Assembly: GCF_016427555.1 (NCBI RefSeq)
Contig: NZ_JAELVS010000002.1
Span: 124,001 to 188,000 of the forward strand
Direction: 5' to 3'
Length of the DNA: 64,000 nucleotides
Source of the DNA: Marinobacter litoralis
GTDB taxonomy: Bacteria; Pseudomonadota; Gammaproteobacteria; Pseudomonadales; Oleiphilaceae
Each line of letters opens with the position of its first letter. Position 1 is the stretch's first letter. Shown here piece after piece: positions 45,417-56,524 of the stretch. The position numbers and the translations under genes are program-made. The notes beneath the pieces are model-generated. The model had not been told where the DNA came from. It did not search any database and saw only the letters and a list, made by a program, of their open reading frames with translations.

Positions 45417-48034
45417 ATGCGGATGTCCCTTTGCGGGAAGGGAATCGTCACGCCTGCGTCGGTCAGTGTGCGCGTAATGGCCGAATACAGTTCGTGGTAG
45501 AGCGGCATCATATCGGGCAGGTCTTTGACAAACACCCACACCTCAAAATCGATGCTGCTGTCACCAAGCCCGACACAGAAGACAGCCGGGGCCGGGTCTT
45601 CCATCACTCGATCGTTGTTCAGGGCAACGTCGGAAAGCAGTTTTTGCACCTCGTCCACGTCGGAGCCGTAGGCAACGCCCACAAAAATTTTGAGTCGAAT
45701 GGTGGCATCAGACAAGGTCCAGTTGGTCAGGTCTTGTGTTACAAAGGTTTTATTGGGAACGATTTGCTCTTTACGATCCCAGTCGACCAGCGTGGTGGCG
45801 CGAATACGGATGCGCGAAACTTTCCCGGTAATTCCGCCAATGGTTACGGTATCACCCACTCGAATCGGGCGTTCAAACAGCAGAATGATCCCGGATACAA
45901 AGTTAGCCACGATTTCTTGCAGACCAAACCCGAGCCCAACCCCGAGTGCCGCGATTAACCACTGCAGCTTCGACCACTGTATGCCGATGACACCCAGGCA
46001 GACGATGACACCCAAAAACACCAGGATATAAGTGGTGATGGTGGTGATGGCGTAGCCAGCGCCGGGCTGAAGGTCCAGCCGGCTAAGCAGCGTCACTTCC
46101 AGAGTGCCGGGAAGGTTTTTGACCGCCATGACGGTTCCTGCGCCAACAAGGAGGGATAAAAGCGCATCGGCAAGCGTGATTGGCAAGGGGTCGCCGCCTT
46201 CCAGATCGGTGGCGATGGTCCACAAGGTAATATCATCGAACAACTGCAGCGCAGGAATCACGTCGGTCCAGAGAAGAAGCAGGCCGGTTATGGCTACGGC
46301 GGAAACCAGAATGCGCAGTAAGGACGAGCTTTGCTCACTGATGTCTTTCAGGTTCATTTCCGGCATTTCCGGGGTGATAAGCGTACTTTCGCCGGAGGTG
46401 TCGGACGTTTCTCGGGCTTCTGCCTGTTTACGTTCAGCCTCTCGCTGTTCGATCAACCGTTTGAGCGTAAGCCGCCGCTCACGCACGGAGAGTGCGCGCA
46501 GGCCGGTAAAGTAGAGCAAGGCCGAAAAGGCCAGCCAGCAAATGGAAATAAACAGATTGCGTTCAAGCTGCAGCGCCGTGTAGTGGTAGCCAATGGTTGA
46601 TGCGACAGCTAGCAAGATAGGGGCAGCGACGGCGACCCAGTGCAAAATAATAAAAAGGCGGTGGCGAGGTTGTTCGTCCCGAACGGCTGACATGATTCGC
46701 TGAGCGAAGATAGCAAGCGCGACGGAAACGATGATGAACAGCAAGCGACCGAGGCTGTCATCGAATTTCGCTCCGTCCGGGGTTGCGCTGATGGCCGTCA
46801 TGACGATGGTTACGGGTATGACGAAAGCCATTAAGAGCAGCAGTTCACGCCGGATAGCGCGCAATGAGCCGGGATTCCAGTGGAAATGTTTTTCACCCAG
46901 GCCATCCTTCGTGGCGACATTGCGAATCAGGGCAAGCAAAAACATGATGAATGCCGCTGCCGTAAACCCTTTCGAAAGCGCTGCAAAAAATGCATTGCCT
47001 TCCATGAGAAGCAGGGCAGCTAATGCAAATGCCAGTACACCGGGTAAGGCCAGCAAAATGCTATTTATCAGCGCTTGCACGGTAAAGGCCGTGCGGTCCA
47101 TGCCCACATGGCCGACGTATTGTTGATTGGCGTGCAGGTTGGCTTTGATTTTCTTGCGCTTGGTTAGTAATACCAGTAAGAACGAAACAACCAACGCAAT
47201 TCGCCCGCCACGCTCTTTGACCGATTGAGAAACAGAATCTCTGAGATCGTTAAATTGTAGCTGCGATACCAGCCACTGAATCGACTCGACAAGCTGTGCG
47301 CTGGTGTCGGTGGATATGATCTTCGCACTGGGCAGCCAGAATAAACGCTGTTTCAGCAGTGTTTGGTAGCGTTTTACCTGATCCTGCAGAGCGGTCACCG
47401 TGTTGAAGTACTCGTTGAGCACGTTGATGTGCTCGGTGACGGCTTTGTGCAATTCCCGTAACAGCTTGGAGCGAAGGCTGCGCAGTTGGCTTCGGGCGTC
47501 TTCGCCCGGGGCTGTGATGGCTTCAAACTCTTCCAGCCGAAGTTGTTCTTCCCGCGCTGTGGCCAGTTTGTCTTCAATGCCTTTTATAAAATCGCTGGCA
47601 ACGCTTTGTTCCTGAAGCCTTTCGAGCCGTTGTTTCAGCAGCTCTGCATAATCGGCAGTCAGGTTCAGGCCGGCGTTTTCCAGTCGCAGTTCAAAACTTT
47701 GGTACTCACCTTCTAACCGGGACAGGATTGATTCGGCGTAATCCAGGCGTTCCCGGCTTTCGGTCAGAGCAGCGCGCCGTTGATTGAGCGATTTTCGCAG
47801 CGTCTGAATTTGTTCACGGATGTCCGCATTAACGGAATCCGGAAGTTCGGTTTGGGGTGGAGTGTTCAGGCTTTGCTGTAGCTCGGGCTGGACGGCGGGC
47901 AGGGCTTCTTCCGGCGCTGGGGTATCTTGTTCGGGTGAGGTCTGCGCGGATGCGGTCCCGATGGCAAGGCAGAACATGAGTAGCCCGATTAACCGCTTCA
48001 TTGAGAGGGGCCGGTATAACGTGGGCTTTCTCAT
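45350..48034 (-). CDS. mscK: MscK/MscS-family mechanosensitive channel
   Basis: A large (894-residue) potassium-efflux-type channel: a signal peptide (ends SAQ), a long periplasmic coiled coil (about 60-250), 10-11 membrane helices, and the MscS core near 700-860. GLGFGLQEIVANFVSGIILLFERPIRVGD marks the pore helix TM3b to beta domain. It protects against osmotic downshock. The start is uncertain: ATG 48034 (MRKPTL), GTG 48046 or ATG 48001; none has a good ribosome site. It follows lpxH by 22 bp. The C-terminus overlaps a convergent gene by 67 bp. Confidence 0.9.
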   Translation of the reverse strand: MRKPTLYRPLSMKRLIGLLMFCLAIGTASAQTSPEQDTPAPEEALPAVQPELQQSLNTPPQTELPDSVNADIREQIQTLRKSLNQRRAALTESRERLDYAESILSRLEGEYQSFELRLENAGLNLTADYAELLKQRLERLQEQSVASDFIKGIEDKLATAREEQLRLEEFEAITAPGEDARSQLRSLRSKLLRELHKAVTEHINVLNEYFNTVTALQDQVKRYQTLLKQRLFWLPSAKIISTDTSAQLVESIQWLVSQLQFNDLRDSVSQSVKERGGRIALVVSFLLVLLTKRKKIKANLHANQQYVGHVGMDRTAFTVQALINSILLALPGVLAFALAALLLMEGNAFFAALSKGFTAAAFIMFLLALIRNVATKDGLGEKHFHWNPGSLRAIRRELLLLMAFVIPVTIVMTAISATPDGAKFDDSLGRLLFIIVSVALAIFAQRIMSAVRDEQPRHRLFIILHWVAVAAPILLAVASTIGYHYTALQLERNLFISICWLAFSALLYFTGLRALSVRERRLTLKRLIEQREAERKQAEARETSDTSGESTLITPEMPEMNLKDISEQSSSLLRILVSAVAITGLLLLWTDVIPALQLFDDITLWTIATDLEGGDPLPITLADALLSLLVGAGTVMAVKNLPGTLEVTLLSRLDLQPGAGYAITTITTYILVFLGVIVCLGVIGIQWSKLQWLIAALGVGLGFGLQEIVANFVSGIILLFERPIRVGDTVTIGGITGKVSRIRIRATTLVDWDRKEQIVPNKTFVTQDLTNWTLSDATIRLKIFVGVAYGSDVDEVQKLLSDVALNNDRVMEDPAPAVFCVGLGDSSIDFEVWVFVKDLPDMMPLYHELYSAITRTLTDAGVTIPFPQRDIRIHSLSETSPGTQSEPPSQDAPS

Positions 48035-48056
48035 AGTTCTGCTCACAGGGAGGGGG

Positions 48057-48791
48057 TTACACGCTATCCAATGGCGTCTTCTTGAGCTCGAGTGATTTGC
48101 CCGGCTCGGCCACCAGCCACCAAACGTTTTCGTCCCAATCGCCCAGTACGATGCGGCGGGCAGGGTGATTATTGGCCTCGAGTTCGTGAATCGCCGGGCG
48201 ATGTGTGTGGCCGTGAATCATCAGTTGAACCTGGTGGCGTTCAAACTCGTTCACTACTTCGTCAAGGTTCACGTCCATGATGGCCTCAGCCTTACCTTGA
48301 TTCTTCGCCATGGAAATTTCCCGAAGTTGCCGTGCCATCAGTTGTCGGTCTTTCAATGGCCGTGCCAAGAGCATTTCCACGGTTTTCGGGTTGCGCATGT
48401 TGGCGCGGAATTTCTGGTATTCCACGTCGTCAATGCACAGGCTGTCACCGTGCATCAGCAGAGTGGGAGTGCCGTACAGGTCGATCACGGTCGGGTCATC
48501 CAACAGGGTTGCCCCTGCTCTTGCGCAGAAGTCCTCGCCAATCAAAAAATCCCGGTTTCCGTGCATCAGGTAGATGGCTGTGCCCGAGTCGCGAACCTCC
48601 CGCAGCGCGGCTGCGATCTGTTCTTGCAGTGGGGTGCGTTCGTCGTCGCCAATCCAGGCTTCAAAGAAATCGCCCAGAATATAAAGGCGTTCAACGCCCA
48701 TGGCTTCTTTTTTCAGGAAGCCAAGAAAAGCGCCCGTGATGTCCGGGCGCGATTCCTCAAGGTGTAAATCCGAGATGAACAGTGTGCTCAC
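48057..48791 (-). CDS. lpxH: UDP-2,3-diacylglucosamine diphosphatase LpxH
   Basis: Removes UMP from UDP-2,3-diacylglucosamine in lipid A synthesis. Metallophosphoesterase motifs are DLHLEESRPD, GDFFEAWIGDD, GNRDFL, and HGHTHRP near the C-terminus. Length 244 residues. The GTG start overlaps the ppiB stop by four bases (GTGA), a typical translational coupling; the ppiB-lpxH order is conserved in gammaproteobacteria. Confidence 0.95.
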   Translation of the reverse strand: MSTLFISDLHLEESRPDITGAFLGFLKKEAMGVERLYILGDFFEAWIGDDERTPLQEQIAAALREVRDSGTAIYLMHGNRDFLIGEDFCARAGATLLDDPTVIDLYGTPTLLMHGDSLCIDDVEYQKFRANMRNPKTVEMLLARPLKDRQLMARQLREISMAKNQGKAEAIMDVNLDEVVNEFERHQVQLMIHGHTHRPAIHELEANNHPARRIVLGDWDENVWWLVAEPGKSLELKKTPLDSV

Positions 48792-49288
48792 GCGGCCTCC
48801 ACGACCTCAGCCTTGATAATCACAATGTCTTCAGCGGGCACGTCTTGATGGCCCGAACGCATGGTGGTGCGAGTCGCGCGGATCTTGTTCACGGTGTCCA
48901 TGCCTTCAGCAACCTTGCCAAATACACAGTAGCCCCAGCCTTCGGCATTCTTGCCAGTGTGGTCCAGGAAGCCGTTGTTCTCAACGTTGATGAAGAACTG
49001 GGCAGTTGCTGAGTGCGGGTCCATGGTACGGGCCATAGCCACGGTGCCGACCATGTTGCTCAGGCCGTTGTCTGCTTCGTTCTTGATAGGGTCACGGGTT
49101 TGGCGAGGTTTCATGCCGGGCTCGAAGCCGCCGCCCTGAACCATGAAGTTGCTGATTACCCGGTGAAAAATCAGGCCGTCGTAAAAACCGTCACGAACGT
49201 ACTGCTCGAAGTTTTTTGCGGTTTCCGGGGCGTTTTCGTAATCGAGTTCCAGTTTGATATCACCGAGATTGGTTTGCAGCAGAATCAT
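48788..49288 (-). CDS. ppiB: Cyclophilin-type peptidyl-prolyl isomerase B
   Basis: Accelerates cis-trans isomerisation of prolyl peptide bonds. The 166-residue cyclophilin has FHRVISNFMVQGG with catalytic Arg, and SATAQFFINVENN. No signal peptide, so it is the cytoplasmic form. It is divergent from glnS and starts a ppiB-lpxH-mscK operon. Confidence 0.95.
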   Translation of the reverse strand: MILLQTNLGDIKLELDYENAPETAKNFEQYVRDGFYDGLIFHRVISNFMVQGGGFEPGMKPRQTRDPIKNEADNGLSNMVGTVAMARTMDPHSATAQFFINVENNGFLDHTGKNAEGWGYCVFGKVAEGMDTVNKIRATRTTMRSGHQDVPAEDIVIIKAEVVEAA

Positions 49289-49448
49289 CAGGGCTTCCTG
49301 TCATTGGGTGTATAAAGGTTTGAAGTAACCATTGTACTGAAGAGTTTCGTCCTGTGCATGAGTACTGCAAGGAATTGTGAGTATAATAGGCGGTTTAACG
49401 GAGCCTCTGAATAGCTCCGACAATTCATTCCCTGTTGACAGAGATTGT

Positions 49449-51128
49449 ATGAGCGCCGAGTCGAAGAAAGCCCACAACTTTATTCAGAGCCTGATCGAAG
49501 ATGCCGTCGCCAAGGGCGAGCATACGGGCAAAGTCGTTACCCGGTTTCCGCCTGAGCCCAATGGCTATCTGCATGTTGGTCATGCCAAATCTATCTGCCT
49601 GAACTTCGGCATTGCTGAGACGTTTGAAGGCGAATGCAACCTCCGCTTCGATGACACCAACCCGGAGAAAGAAAGTCTTGAATACATCAATGCGATCAAG
49701 CGTGATGTGGAATGGCTTGGCTTCGAGTGGGCGGATGAGGTGCGTTACGCCTCGGATTACTTCGATCAACTCTACGCGTTTGCGGAAGAGCTGATTGAAA
49801 AGGGGAAAGCCTACGTCTGTGCACTTACGGCCGACGAAATGGCCGAGTACCGTGGTTCTCTGAAAGAGCCGGGTAAGAACAGCCCGTATCGCGACCGTCC
49901 GGCTGAAGAAAGCCTGCAGCTGTTTCGTGATATGCGCGATGGCAAGTTCCAGAACGGTGAATTGGTGTTGCGCGCCAAAATCGATATGGCGTCACCGAAC
50001 ATCAATATGCGCGACCCGATTTTGTACCGCATTCGTTACGCGGATCATCACCAGACCGGCGACAAGTGGTGCATCTACCCGATGTATGACTTCACGCACC
50101 CGATTTCGGATGCTCTTGAGGGTATTACGCATTCCCTGTGTACCCTTGAATTTGAAGATCACCGCCCGCTCTATGACTGGGTTCTGGATAACATCAGCGT
50201 TCCCTGCCATCCGCGGCAGATTGAGTTTGCGCGGCTGAACCTGAACTACACGGTGACCAGTAAGCGCAAGCTGAAGCGGCTGGTTGACGATAACGTGGTT
50301 GATGGCTGGGACGACCCGCGTATGCCGACCATTTCTGGTATGCGTCGTCGTGGTTTTACGCCGGAATCCATTCGTACCTTCTGCGATATGATCGGTGTGA
50401 ACAAGGCAGGTGGAACCGTTGACGTGGGCATGCTTGAGCATGCGATCCGTGAAGATCTGAACACCCGCGCACCGCGTGCCATGTGCGTAATGCGACCGCT
50501 CAAGGTCACGCTGACCAACTACCCGGAAGGTCAGACTGAAACTTTGAGCTTGCCGGTTCACCCGCAAAACCCGGATATGGGGCAGCGTGAAGTCACCTGG
50601 AGCCAGGTGTTGTACATCGACCGTGAAGACTTCGCCCAGGAGCCTCCGCGCAAGTGGAAGCGTTTGGCCCCGGACCAGGCGGTTCGTCTGCGCGGTGGTT
50701 ACGTCATGACCTGCAAAGAAGTGATTCGCGATGATAGTGGTGAAATTGTCGAGCTCAAGTGCGAATACGATCCGAAGACGTTGGGTGTGAACCCTGAAGG
50801 CTACAAGCCGAACGGTGTTATTCACTGGGTTTCGGCGTCGGATAGCGTTGAAGTGCGGATTAACCAATACGACCGTTTGTTCAATCATGAGGCACCCGAC
50901 AGCGACAAAGAAGGTGACATGATGGATCACATCAACCCGGCTTCTCTGGTGGTGCTTGAAGGTGCAAGGGTCGAGAAGAGTTTGGCGACACCGCGTAGCG
51001 ACCTGCCATACCAGTTTGAACGGGAAGGCTACTTTTTCTGCGATCAGGAACTGACCGAAAGCACCGGCAAGCCAGTGTTCAACCGCACCGTGACCTTGCG
51101 GGATTCCTGGGGCAAGGGGGGTAAATAA
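49449..51128 (+). CDS. glnS: Glutaminyl-tRNA synthetase
   Basis: Charges tRNA-Gln. Class I motifs are [15 protein letters not shown] (HIGH form) and VTSKRKL (KMSKS form). The 559 residues include the C-terminal beta-barrel anticodon domains. The start is ATG 49449 ([11 protein letters not shown]), inside a longer open frame; homology begins there. TATAAT at 49382-49387 is a likely -10. Its stop overlaps the cysS ATG by one base. Confidence 0.96.
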   Translation: MSAESKKAHNFIQSLIEDAVAKGEHTGKVVTRFPPEPNGYLHVGHAKSICLNFGIAETFEGECNLRFDDTNPEKESLEYINAIKRDVEWLGFEWADEVRYASDYFDQLYAFAEELIEKGKAYVCALTADEMAEYRGSLKEPGKNSPYRDRPAEESLQLFRDMRDGKFQNGELVLRAKIDMASPNINMRDPILYRIRYADHHQTGDKWCIYPMYDFTHPISDALEGITHSLCTLEFEDHRPLYDWVLDNISVPCHPRQIEFARLNLNYTVTSKRKLKRLVDDNVVDGWDDPRMPTISGMRRRGFTPESIRTFCDMIGVNKAGGTVDVGMLEHAIREDLNTRAPRAMCVMRPLKVTLTNYPEGQTETLSLPVHPQNPDMGQREVTWSQVLYIDREDFAQEPPRKWKRLAPDQAVRLRGGYVMTCKEVIRDDSGEIVELKCEYDPKTLGVNPEGYKPNGVIHWVSASDSVEVRINQYDRLFNHEAPDSDKEGDMMDHINPASLVVLEGARVEKSLATPRSDLPYQFEREGYFFCDQELTESTGKPVFNRTVTLRDSWGKGGK

Positions 51129-52513
51129 TGCGTATCTACAACACGCTCACGCAACAAAAGGAAGAGTTCAAGCCCATCGAGCCGGGAAAAGTGCGCATGT
51201 ATGTGTGCGGCATGACCGTTTACGACTATTGCCATCTGGGGCATGGTCGGGTGTTGGTGGCGTTTGATGTAATCAGTCGATACCTGCGGCACCGCGGGTA
51301 TGATGTGCACTACGTTCGTAACGTGACCGACATCGACGACAAGATTCTGCGTCGTGCCGATGAAAACGGTGAAGTGTATACCGATCTCACCGAACGCATG
51401 ATTGATGCGATGCACGAAGACGAGGCCCGTTTGGGCGTTCAGTCCCCGAACGAAGAGCCGCGAGCTACCGCCTTTATCAGCGAGATTATCTCGATGATTG
51501 AAACGCTGATCGAAGGTGGCCACGCTTACGCAGCTGACAATGGCGATGTGTATTTTTCTGTGGAGTCGTTCCCGGATTACGGCAAGCTCAGCAAGAAAAA
51601 ACTTGAGGATCTGGTGGCGGGAGCGCGAGTCGGTGTTCAGGAAGCCAAGCGCAGCCCGGCGGACTTTGCGTTGTGGAAAGCTGCGAAAGAAGGTGAGGTG
51701 AGTTGGCCTTCGCCCTGGGGCGACGGCCGCCCTGGCTGGCACATTGAGTGTTCTGCCATGTCCACCAAGTGTTTGGGTGATACCTTTGATATTCATGGCG
51801 GCGGGCCTGATCTGTTGTTCCCGCACCATGAAAACGAAATCGCCCAATCCGAATGCGCCACGGGCCACAAGTTCGTGCATACCTGGATGCACGCCGGAGC
51901 TATCCGGGTCAATAAAGAAAAGATGTCCAAGTCGTTGGGCAACTTCTTCACCATTCGCGAGATTCTGGAAACCTATCCGGCAGAAGTGGTCCGCTATTTT
52001 CTGGTGTCCAGCCATTATCGTAGTCAGGTGGATTACTCGGCAGACAGTTTGGCTGAGGCGAGCCGGACGTTGACCAAGCTCTATCACGCGCTGCGTGGTG
52101 TTAAGCCTGCGGCAAGCGAGGATGTGCCGGAAACCGAACATGACCGTCGGTTCGCGGAAGTGATGGATGATGATTTCAACACCGCCGGTGCCATTGCGGT
52201 GTTGCATGCGGTGGCGAACGACATCAATCAGCAACGCCGGGAGGGCGATGACGAGAACGCAGCGCGCAGTGCTGCTGTTCTGGTGCGTCTGGGCGGTGTG
52301 CTTGGATTGCTGCAGCAGGATCCGGAAGCTTTCTTTCAGGCCGATACCGGCAGTGAACTGAGTGCGGCCGATATCGAGGCCATGATTGAGGCCCGTGCCG
52401 CTGCTCGCAAAGCCAAGGATTTTGCTGAAAGTGACCGTATTCGGGATGAGCTACTCGAAAAGGGTATCGTTCTGGACGACAGTCGCGAAGGGACTACTTG
52501 GCGTCGGGCCTGA
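51128..52513 (+). CDS. cysS: Cysteinyl-tRNA synthetase
   Basis: Charges tRNA-Cys. The HIGH form is in CHLGHGRV, the zinc cysteine in YVCGMTVYD (C28), and KMSKSLGN is exact. A 461-residue protein, the standard length. It overlaps glnS by one base (TAATG), so both synthetases are translated together. No terminator is visible before the glcB region. Confidence 0.97.
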   Translation: MRIYNTLTQQKEEFKPIEPGKVRMYVCGMTVYDYCHLGHGRVLVAFDVISRYLRHRGYDVHYVRNVTDIDDKILRRADENGEVYTDLTERMIDAMHEDEARLGVQSPNEEPRATAFISEIISMIETLIEGGHAYAADNGDVYFSVESFPDYGKLSKKKLEDLVAGARVGVQEAKRSPADFALWKAAKEGEVSWPSPWGDGRPGWHIECSAMSTKCLGDTFDIHGGGPDLLFPHHENEIAQSECATGHKFVHTWMHAGAIRVNKEKMSKSLGNFFTIREILETYPAEVVRYFLVSSHYRSQVDYSADSLAEASRTLTKLYHALRGVKPAASEDVPETEHDRRFAEVMDDDFNTAGAIAVLHAVANDINQQRREGDDENAARSAAVLVRLGGVLGLLQQDPEAFFQADTGSELSAADIEAMIEARAAARKAKDFAESDRIRDELLEKGIVLDDSREGTTWRRA

Positions 52514-52663
52514 CGTCCGGAGGCTCGACAAAAGCCGCATTGTTATTTTCGGGAATGACCTTGTAGGGAATTTCACGTACAATGCGGCGCTCGAATAATC
52601 ATGCCCCTGATGGCTTTGCGCAATCAGGGAGTCGGGAAACACAACCCATTGAGGCAGGTAACG

Positions 52664-54835
52664 ATGACAGAACGCGTTCAAGTTGGCGGCATTCAGGTCG
52701 CAAAGAATCTGTATGACTTCGTAAACAACGAAGCCATTCCGGGCACCGGTATTGATGCCGACAAATTCTGGGCCGAGTTCGACAAAATTGTGAACGAGCT
52801 GGCGCCGCGCAACCGTGAGTTGCTCGCCAAGCGTGATGCCATTCAGGAAAAGCTGGACACCTGGAACCGTGACCACAAAGGTCAGAAGCTGGATATGGCT
52901 GAGTACAAGTCATTCCTGAAAGAAATCGGTTACCTGGTGGACGAGCCGGAAGAGTTCAAGATCTCGACCTCGAACGTTGATCCGGAAATTGCCACCATGG
53001 CTGGCCCGCAGCTGGTTGTGCCGGTGATGAACGCACGTTTCGCGCTGAACGCAGCTAACGCACGCTGGGGTAGCTTGTACGATGCCCTCTACGGCACCGA
53101 TGCATTGTCAGAAGAAGACGGCGCTGAGAAGGGTCGTGGTTACAACCCGGTGCGTGGTGCCAAGGTAATCGAGTGGGCCCGCAACCTGCTGGACAGTTCT
53201 GCACCTTTGGCAGCTGGCAGCCACAAAGATGCGGCCAAGTACTATGTCGATGGCGGCAAGCTGGCGGTTAAGCTGCAAAATGGTGACGTAACTGGCCTGA
53301 AAGACGAGTCCGGTTTTGTGGGTTACACCGGAGCAGCCGATGAGCCTACCGGCCTGCTGCTGGTCAAGAACGGCATGCACTTTGAAATCCAGATCGATGC
53401 CACTCATCCGATCGGAAAAGACGACGGCGCTAACGTGAAAGATGTTCTGATGGAGTCAGCGTTGACCACCATCATGGACTGTGAAGATTCTGTTGCCGCG
53501 GTCGATGCAGAAGACAAGGTCATCGCCTACAAGAACTGGTTGGGGCTGATGAAGGGCGATCTGGAAGAGTCGTTCGAGAAAGGTGGCAAGCAGGTGACTC
53601 GCCGCATGAACCCGGATCGTGCCTACACTGCGGCAGATGGCAGCGACTTGACCCTGAAGGGTCGCAGCATGATGTTTGTACGTAACGTTGGCCACCTGAT
53701 GACTAACCCGGCCATTCTGCTGAATGACGGCAGCGAAGTGCCTGAAGGTCTGATGGACGGTTTTGTCACTTCGTTGATCGCCATTCACGATCTGAAGGGC
53801 ACTGGCAAGTTCCAGAACAGCACCAAGGGTTCTGTTTACATTGTTAAGCCGAAGATGCACGGTCCTGAAGAAGTTGCGTTCACCAACGAATTCTTTGGTC
53901 GCGTAGAAGATGCTCTTGGCCTGCCTCGCTTCACTCTGAAAGTGGGTATTATGGACGAAGAGCGTCGCACCACTGTGAACCTGAAGGCCTGTATCCACGC
54001 TGCCAAAGAGCGCACCGTGTTCATCAATACCGGTTTCCTTGACCGTACCGGTGATGAAATGCATACCTCTATGGAGTTGGGTCCCTTCATCCGTAAAGGT
54101 CAGATGAAGCAGGCCGCGTGGATCAACGCCTACGAGCAGTGGAACGTGGATATCGGTCTGGAAGCGGGTCTGTCTGGTGTTGCCCAGATTGGTAAAGGTA
54201 TGTGGGCTATGCCGGATTTGATGGCTGGCATGCTGGAGCAGAAGATTGGTCATCCGAAATCTGGTGCAAACACCGCTTGGGTACCGTCTCCGACTGCTGC
54301 CACCTTGCACGCCACGCATTACCATCAGGTGAATGTGTTTGATGTTCAGAAAGAGCTGGCCAGCCGTCAGCGCGCAGCGCTTGAAGACATCCTGACCGTA
54401 CCGGTTATGGAAGATCCGTCTTCGCTGACCGCGGAAGAGATTCAGCAAGAACTGGACAACAACGCGCAGGGTATCCTCGGTTACGTTGTTCGCTGGATTG
54501 ACAGCGGTGTTGGTTGCTCCAAGGTACCGGACATCAATGATGTTGGCTTGATGGAAGACCGCGCAACTCTGCGTATTTCCTCTCAGTTGCTGACTAACTG
54601 GTTGTACCACGGTATCTGCACGGAAGAGCAGATTCTGGAAACCATGAAGCGTATGGCTGCTGTGGTTGATCGTCAGAACGCCAACGATCCGAGCTACCGC
54701 AACATGGCGCCTGGTTTCGACGGCATTGCCTTCCAGGCTGCGATGGATCTGGTGCTGAAGGGTCGTGAGCAGCCGAATGGCTACACCGAGCCGCTTCTGC
54801 ATGCTTACCGTCTGAAGGCGAAAGCCAGCCAGTAA
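52664..54835 (+). CDS. glcB: Malate synthase G
   Basis: Condenses glyoxylate with acetyl-CoA to malate. At 723 residues with the start at ATG 52664 ([12 protein letters not shown]), it matches the E. coli length. Recognisable blocks are [30 protein letters not shown] sequence, [14 protein letters not shown], and the catalytic loop with [27 protein letters not shown]. The 150 bp upstream hold its promoter region. A strong terminator follows. Confidence 0.97.
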   Translation: MTERVQVGGIQVAKNLYDFVNNEAIPGTGIDADKFWAEFDKIVNELAPRNRELLAKRDAIQEKLDTWNRDHKGQKLDMAEYKSFLKEIGYLVDEPEEFKISTSNVDPEIATMAGPQLVVPVMNARFALNAANARWGSLYDALYGTDALSEEDGAEKGRGYNPVRGAKVIEWARNLLDSSAPLAAGSHKDAAKYYVDGGKLAVKLQNGDVTGLKDESGFVGYTGAADEPTGLLLVKNGMHFEIQIDATHPIGKDDGANVKDVLMESALTTIMDCEDSVAAVDAEDKVIAYKNWLGLMKGDLEESFEKGGKQVTRRMNPDRAYTAADGSDLTLKGRSMMFVRNVGHLMTNPAILLNDGSEVPEGLMDGFVTSLIAIHDLKGTGKFQNSTKGSVYIVKPKMHGPEEVAFTNEFFGRVEDALGLPRFTLKVGIMDEERRTTVNLKACIHAAKERTVFINTGFLDRTGDEMHTSMELGPFIRKGQMKQAAWINAYEQWNVDIGLEAGLSGVAQIGKGMWAMPDLMAGMLEQKIGHPKSGANTAWVPSPTAATLHATHYHQVNVFDVQKELASRQRAALEDILTVPVMEDPSSLTAEEIQQELDNNAQGILGYVVRWIDSGVGCSKVPDINDVGLMEDRATLRISSQLLTNWLYHGICTEEQILETMKRMAAVVDRQNANDPSYRNMAPGFDGIAFQAAMDLVLKGREQPNGYTEPLLHAYRLKAKASQ

Positions 54836-54850
54836 TTAGGCTGCAGATAC

Positions 54851-54882
54851 AAAAAAACCCCGCTTAAGCGGGGTTTTTTTGT
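54851..54882. terminator. Bidirectional terminator between glcB and folD
   Basis: The symmetrical stem AAAAACCCCGCTTAAGCGGGGTTTTT has an A run on one side and a T run on the other, serving convergent glcB and folD. Confidence 0.93.
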
Positions 54883-54933
54883 GGGCTGCCGATTGGCGGC
54901 AGCGAGATTTGCTCTGATGTTTCGGCGGCGGTG

Positions 54934-55791
54934 TTAATCCGCGTGCAATACGTCAGCGGCGTAGAGTGTGTTCTCAAGCAGCTTGGCGATGGTCATCGGG
55001 CCTACGCCACCCGGAACGGGGGTTATGTAAGCGGCGCGTTCTGAGGCCGCCTCAAAGTCTACGTCGCCGCACAAAGAGCCGTTTTCCATTCGATTGATGC
55101 CAACATCAATAACTGTGGCGCCCGGCTTAACCCATTCACCTTTAATGATGCCCGGTTTGCCTACCGCCGCGATCAGGATGTCGGCTTCGCTGACAAACTT
55201 TTCCAGATTGTCTGTAAATCGGTGGCAAACGGTCGCCGTTGCTCCTTTGAGCAGGAGTTCCATGCTCATCGGCCGCCCCACAATGTTGGATGCGCCTACA
55301 ATGACCGCGTGCTGGCCTTTGTAGGGGGTGTCGATGGAGTCGAGCAGGGTGATGACACCTGCCGGCGTACATGGGCGCAGAGTGGGTTTGCGCTGCATCA
55401 GACGGCCGATGTTGAAAGGGTGAAACCCGTCAACATCTTTGTCGGGGCGAATTTTTACCAGGATTGGGTCTGCGTCCAGGTGGGAGGGCAGGGGAAGTTG
55501 GACAAGAATGCCATCGATTGCCGGGTTCTCGTTCAGTTCGTCAACCAGCGCTTCGAGTGCGCCTTGTGAGGTGTCTTCTGGCAGGTCATAAGATAAAGAC
55601 ATGATGCCTGCCTGTTCGCACGCTTTGCGCTTGTTGCCCACATATACCTGTGAAGCGGGGTCGCTGCCGACCAGAATGACCGCCAAACCGGGGGCTCTGA
55701 GTCCCTTCTGTTTGCGGGCTTCGACGCCGACAGCAACTTGCTGTCGAACCTGTGCGGCAATTTCTTTTCCTTTAATCAGTGTGGCGCTCAT
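54934..55791 (-). CDS. folD: Methylenetetrahydrofolate dehydrogenase/cyclohydrolase FolD
   Basis: Interconverts 5,10-methylene- and 10-formyl-THF in one-carbon metabolism. The 285 residues contain YVGNKRKAC with the catalytic Lys, [22 protein letters not shown] for NADP binding and [12 protein letters not shown]. The ATG at 55791 is chosen because [18 protein letters not shown] is the family start; a further 21 codons upstream are open. Confidence 0.96.
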   Translation of the reverse strand: MSATLIKGKEIAAQVRQQVAVGVEARKQKGLRAPGLAVILVGSDPASQVYVGNKRKACEQAGIMSLSYDLPEDTSQGALEALVDELNENPAIDGILVQLPLPSHLDADPILVKIRPDKDVDGFHPFNIGRLMQRKPTLRPCTPAGVITLLDSIDTPYKGQHAVIVGASNIVGRPMSMELLLKGATATVCHRFTDNLEKFVSEADILIAAVGKPGIIKGEWVKPGATVIDVGINRMENGSLCGDVDFEAASERAAYITPVPGGVGPMTIAKLLENTLYAADVLHAD

Positions 55792-55958
55792 GTTTCCGTC
55801 TTGTAGGTTGGGCATGAATAATGGTCTAATAACGAAGGTGAGGCATTGTCTCATGGTTCAGCATTCTCGCCAATGTAAGTGAAGGGCGTAAATGCATCTC
55901 TCGGGAGAACTGTGAGAAGGCGTTTTCATAATTATCTGAATGAATTTCAAATTCTTTG

Positions 55959-55987
55959 TTGACGGATGCGAAACTCGAAGGTAATAT
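55959..55987 (+). promoter_or_regulatory. Promoter of the tRNA-Pro/tRNA-Arg operon
   Basis: TTGACG and TAATAT are 17 bp apart, followed by a GC-rich discriminator (GCGCGCC), typical of stringently controlled stable-RNA promoters. The hexamers and spacing are identical to those of the tRNA-Ala/Glu operon at 1898-1926. Confidence 0.75.
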
Positions 55988-56027
55988 GCGCGCCAACTTT
56001 GCTGAAGCACTTGTTGTTCAGTCTTAT

Positions 56028-56104
56028 CGGGGTATAGCGCAGTCTGGTAGCGCGCCTGCTTTGGGAGCAGGATGTCGGGAGTTCGAATCTCTCTACCCCG
56101 ACCA
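56028..56104 (+). tRNA. tRNA-Pro (anticodon TGG)
   Basis: A 77-nt tRNA starting CGGGGTATAGCGCAGTCTGG. The anticodon TGG is in CTGCTTTGGGAGCAG and the T arm is GAGTTCGAATCTC. The acceptor CGGGGTA pairs with TACCCCG, then encoded ACCA. Confidence 0.97.
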
Positions 56105-56137
56105 TTTTTCTGAATATTCAGGTGGGCGAAAGGTCAA

Positions 56138-56214
56138 GCGCCCGTAGCTCAGCTGGATAGAGCATCCGCCTTCTAAGCGGATGGTCGCAGGTTCGAGTCC
56201 TGCCGGGCGCGCCA
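56138..56214 (+). tRNA. tRNA-Arg (anticodon TCT)
   Basis: A 77-nt tRNA with acceptor GCGCCCG/CGGGCGC. The anticodon TCT is in CCGCCTTCTAAGCGG, the T arm is CAGGTTCGAGTCCTG, and CCA is encoded. A hairpin terminator lies 64 bp downstream. Confidence 0.97.
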
Positions 56215-56277
56215 TTAGGCTCTAAGTTCGGTCTGCACCGGGCTCGTCAAACCAGCAAAGTTGAAGCTAGACAGATC

Positions 56278-56300
56278 AAAGTGCCATCGGGCACTTTTTT
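56278..56300 (+). terminator. Terminator-like hairpin between tRNA-Arg and tRNA-His
   Basis: AAAGTGCC/GGCACTTT with an ATCG loop is followed by T residues. It splits the tRNA cluster and would reduce readthrough into tRNA-His and tRNA-Leu unless these have their own promoter. Confidence 0.7.
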
Positions 56301-56305
56301 AATGT

Positions 56306-56382
56306 GGTGGACGTAGCTCAGTTGGTAGAGCTCAGGATTGTGACTCCTGCGGTCGAGGGTTCGAACCCCTTCGTCCACCCCA
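56306..56382 (+). tRNA. tRNA-His (anticodon GTG)
   Basis: The 77-nt tRNA includes the extra 5' G (GGTGGACGTAGCTCAG). The anticodon GTG is in CAGGATTGTGACTCCTG, the T arm is GAGGGTTCGAACCCC, and the end CCACCCCA includes CCA. Confidence 0.97.
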
Positions 56383-56439
56383 CTTTTCTCTGTTTGGTTG
56401 TTTCCGGTTTTCTGAGGTCTTCAGATCCTAATCGGGCAT

Positions 56440-56524
56440 GCGAGAGTGGCGGAATTGGTAGACGCACTGGATTTAGGTTCCAGCGGGGCGACCCGTGAGA
56501 GTTCAAGTCTCTCCTCTCGCACCA
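56440..56524 (+). tRNA. tRNA-Leu (anticodon TAG)
   Basis: An 85-nt class II tRNA with a long variable arm. Starts GCGAGAGTGGCGGAATTGG, the anticodon TAG is in CTGGATTTAGGTTCCAG, and it ends CTCTCGCACCA. tig follows about 220 bp later. Confidence 0.97.

Noticed and set aside
53456-54802. Long open frame antisense to glcB
   Set aside because: Antisense shadow of malate synthase G, with no start site and no domain.
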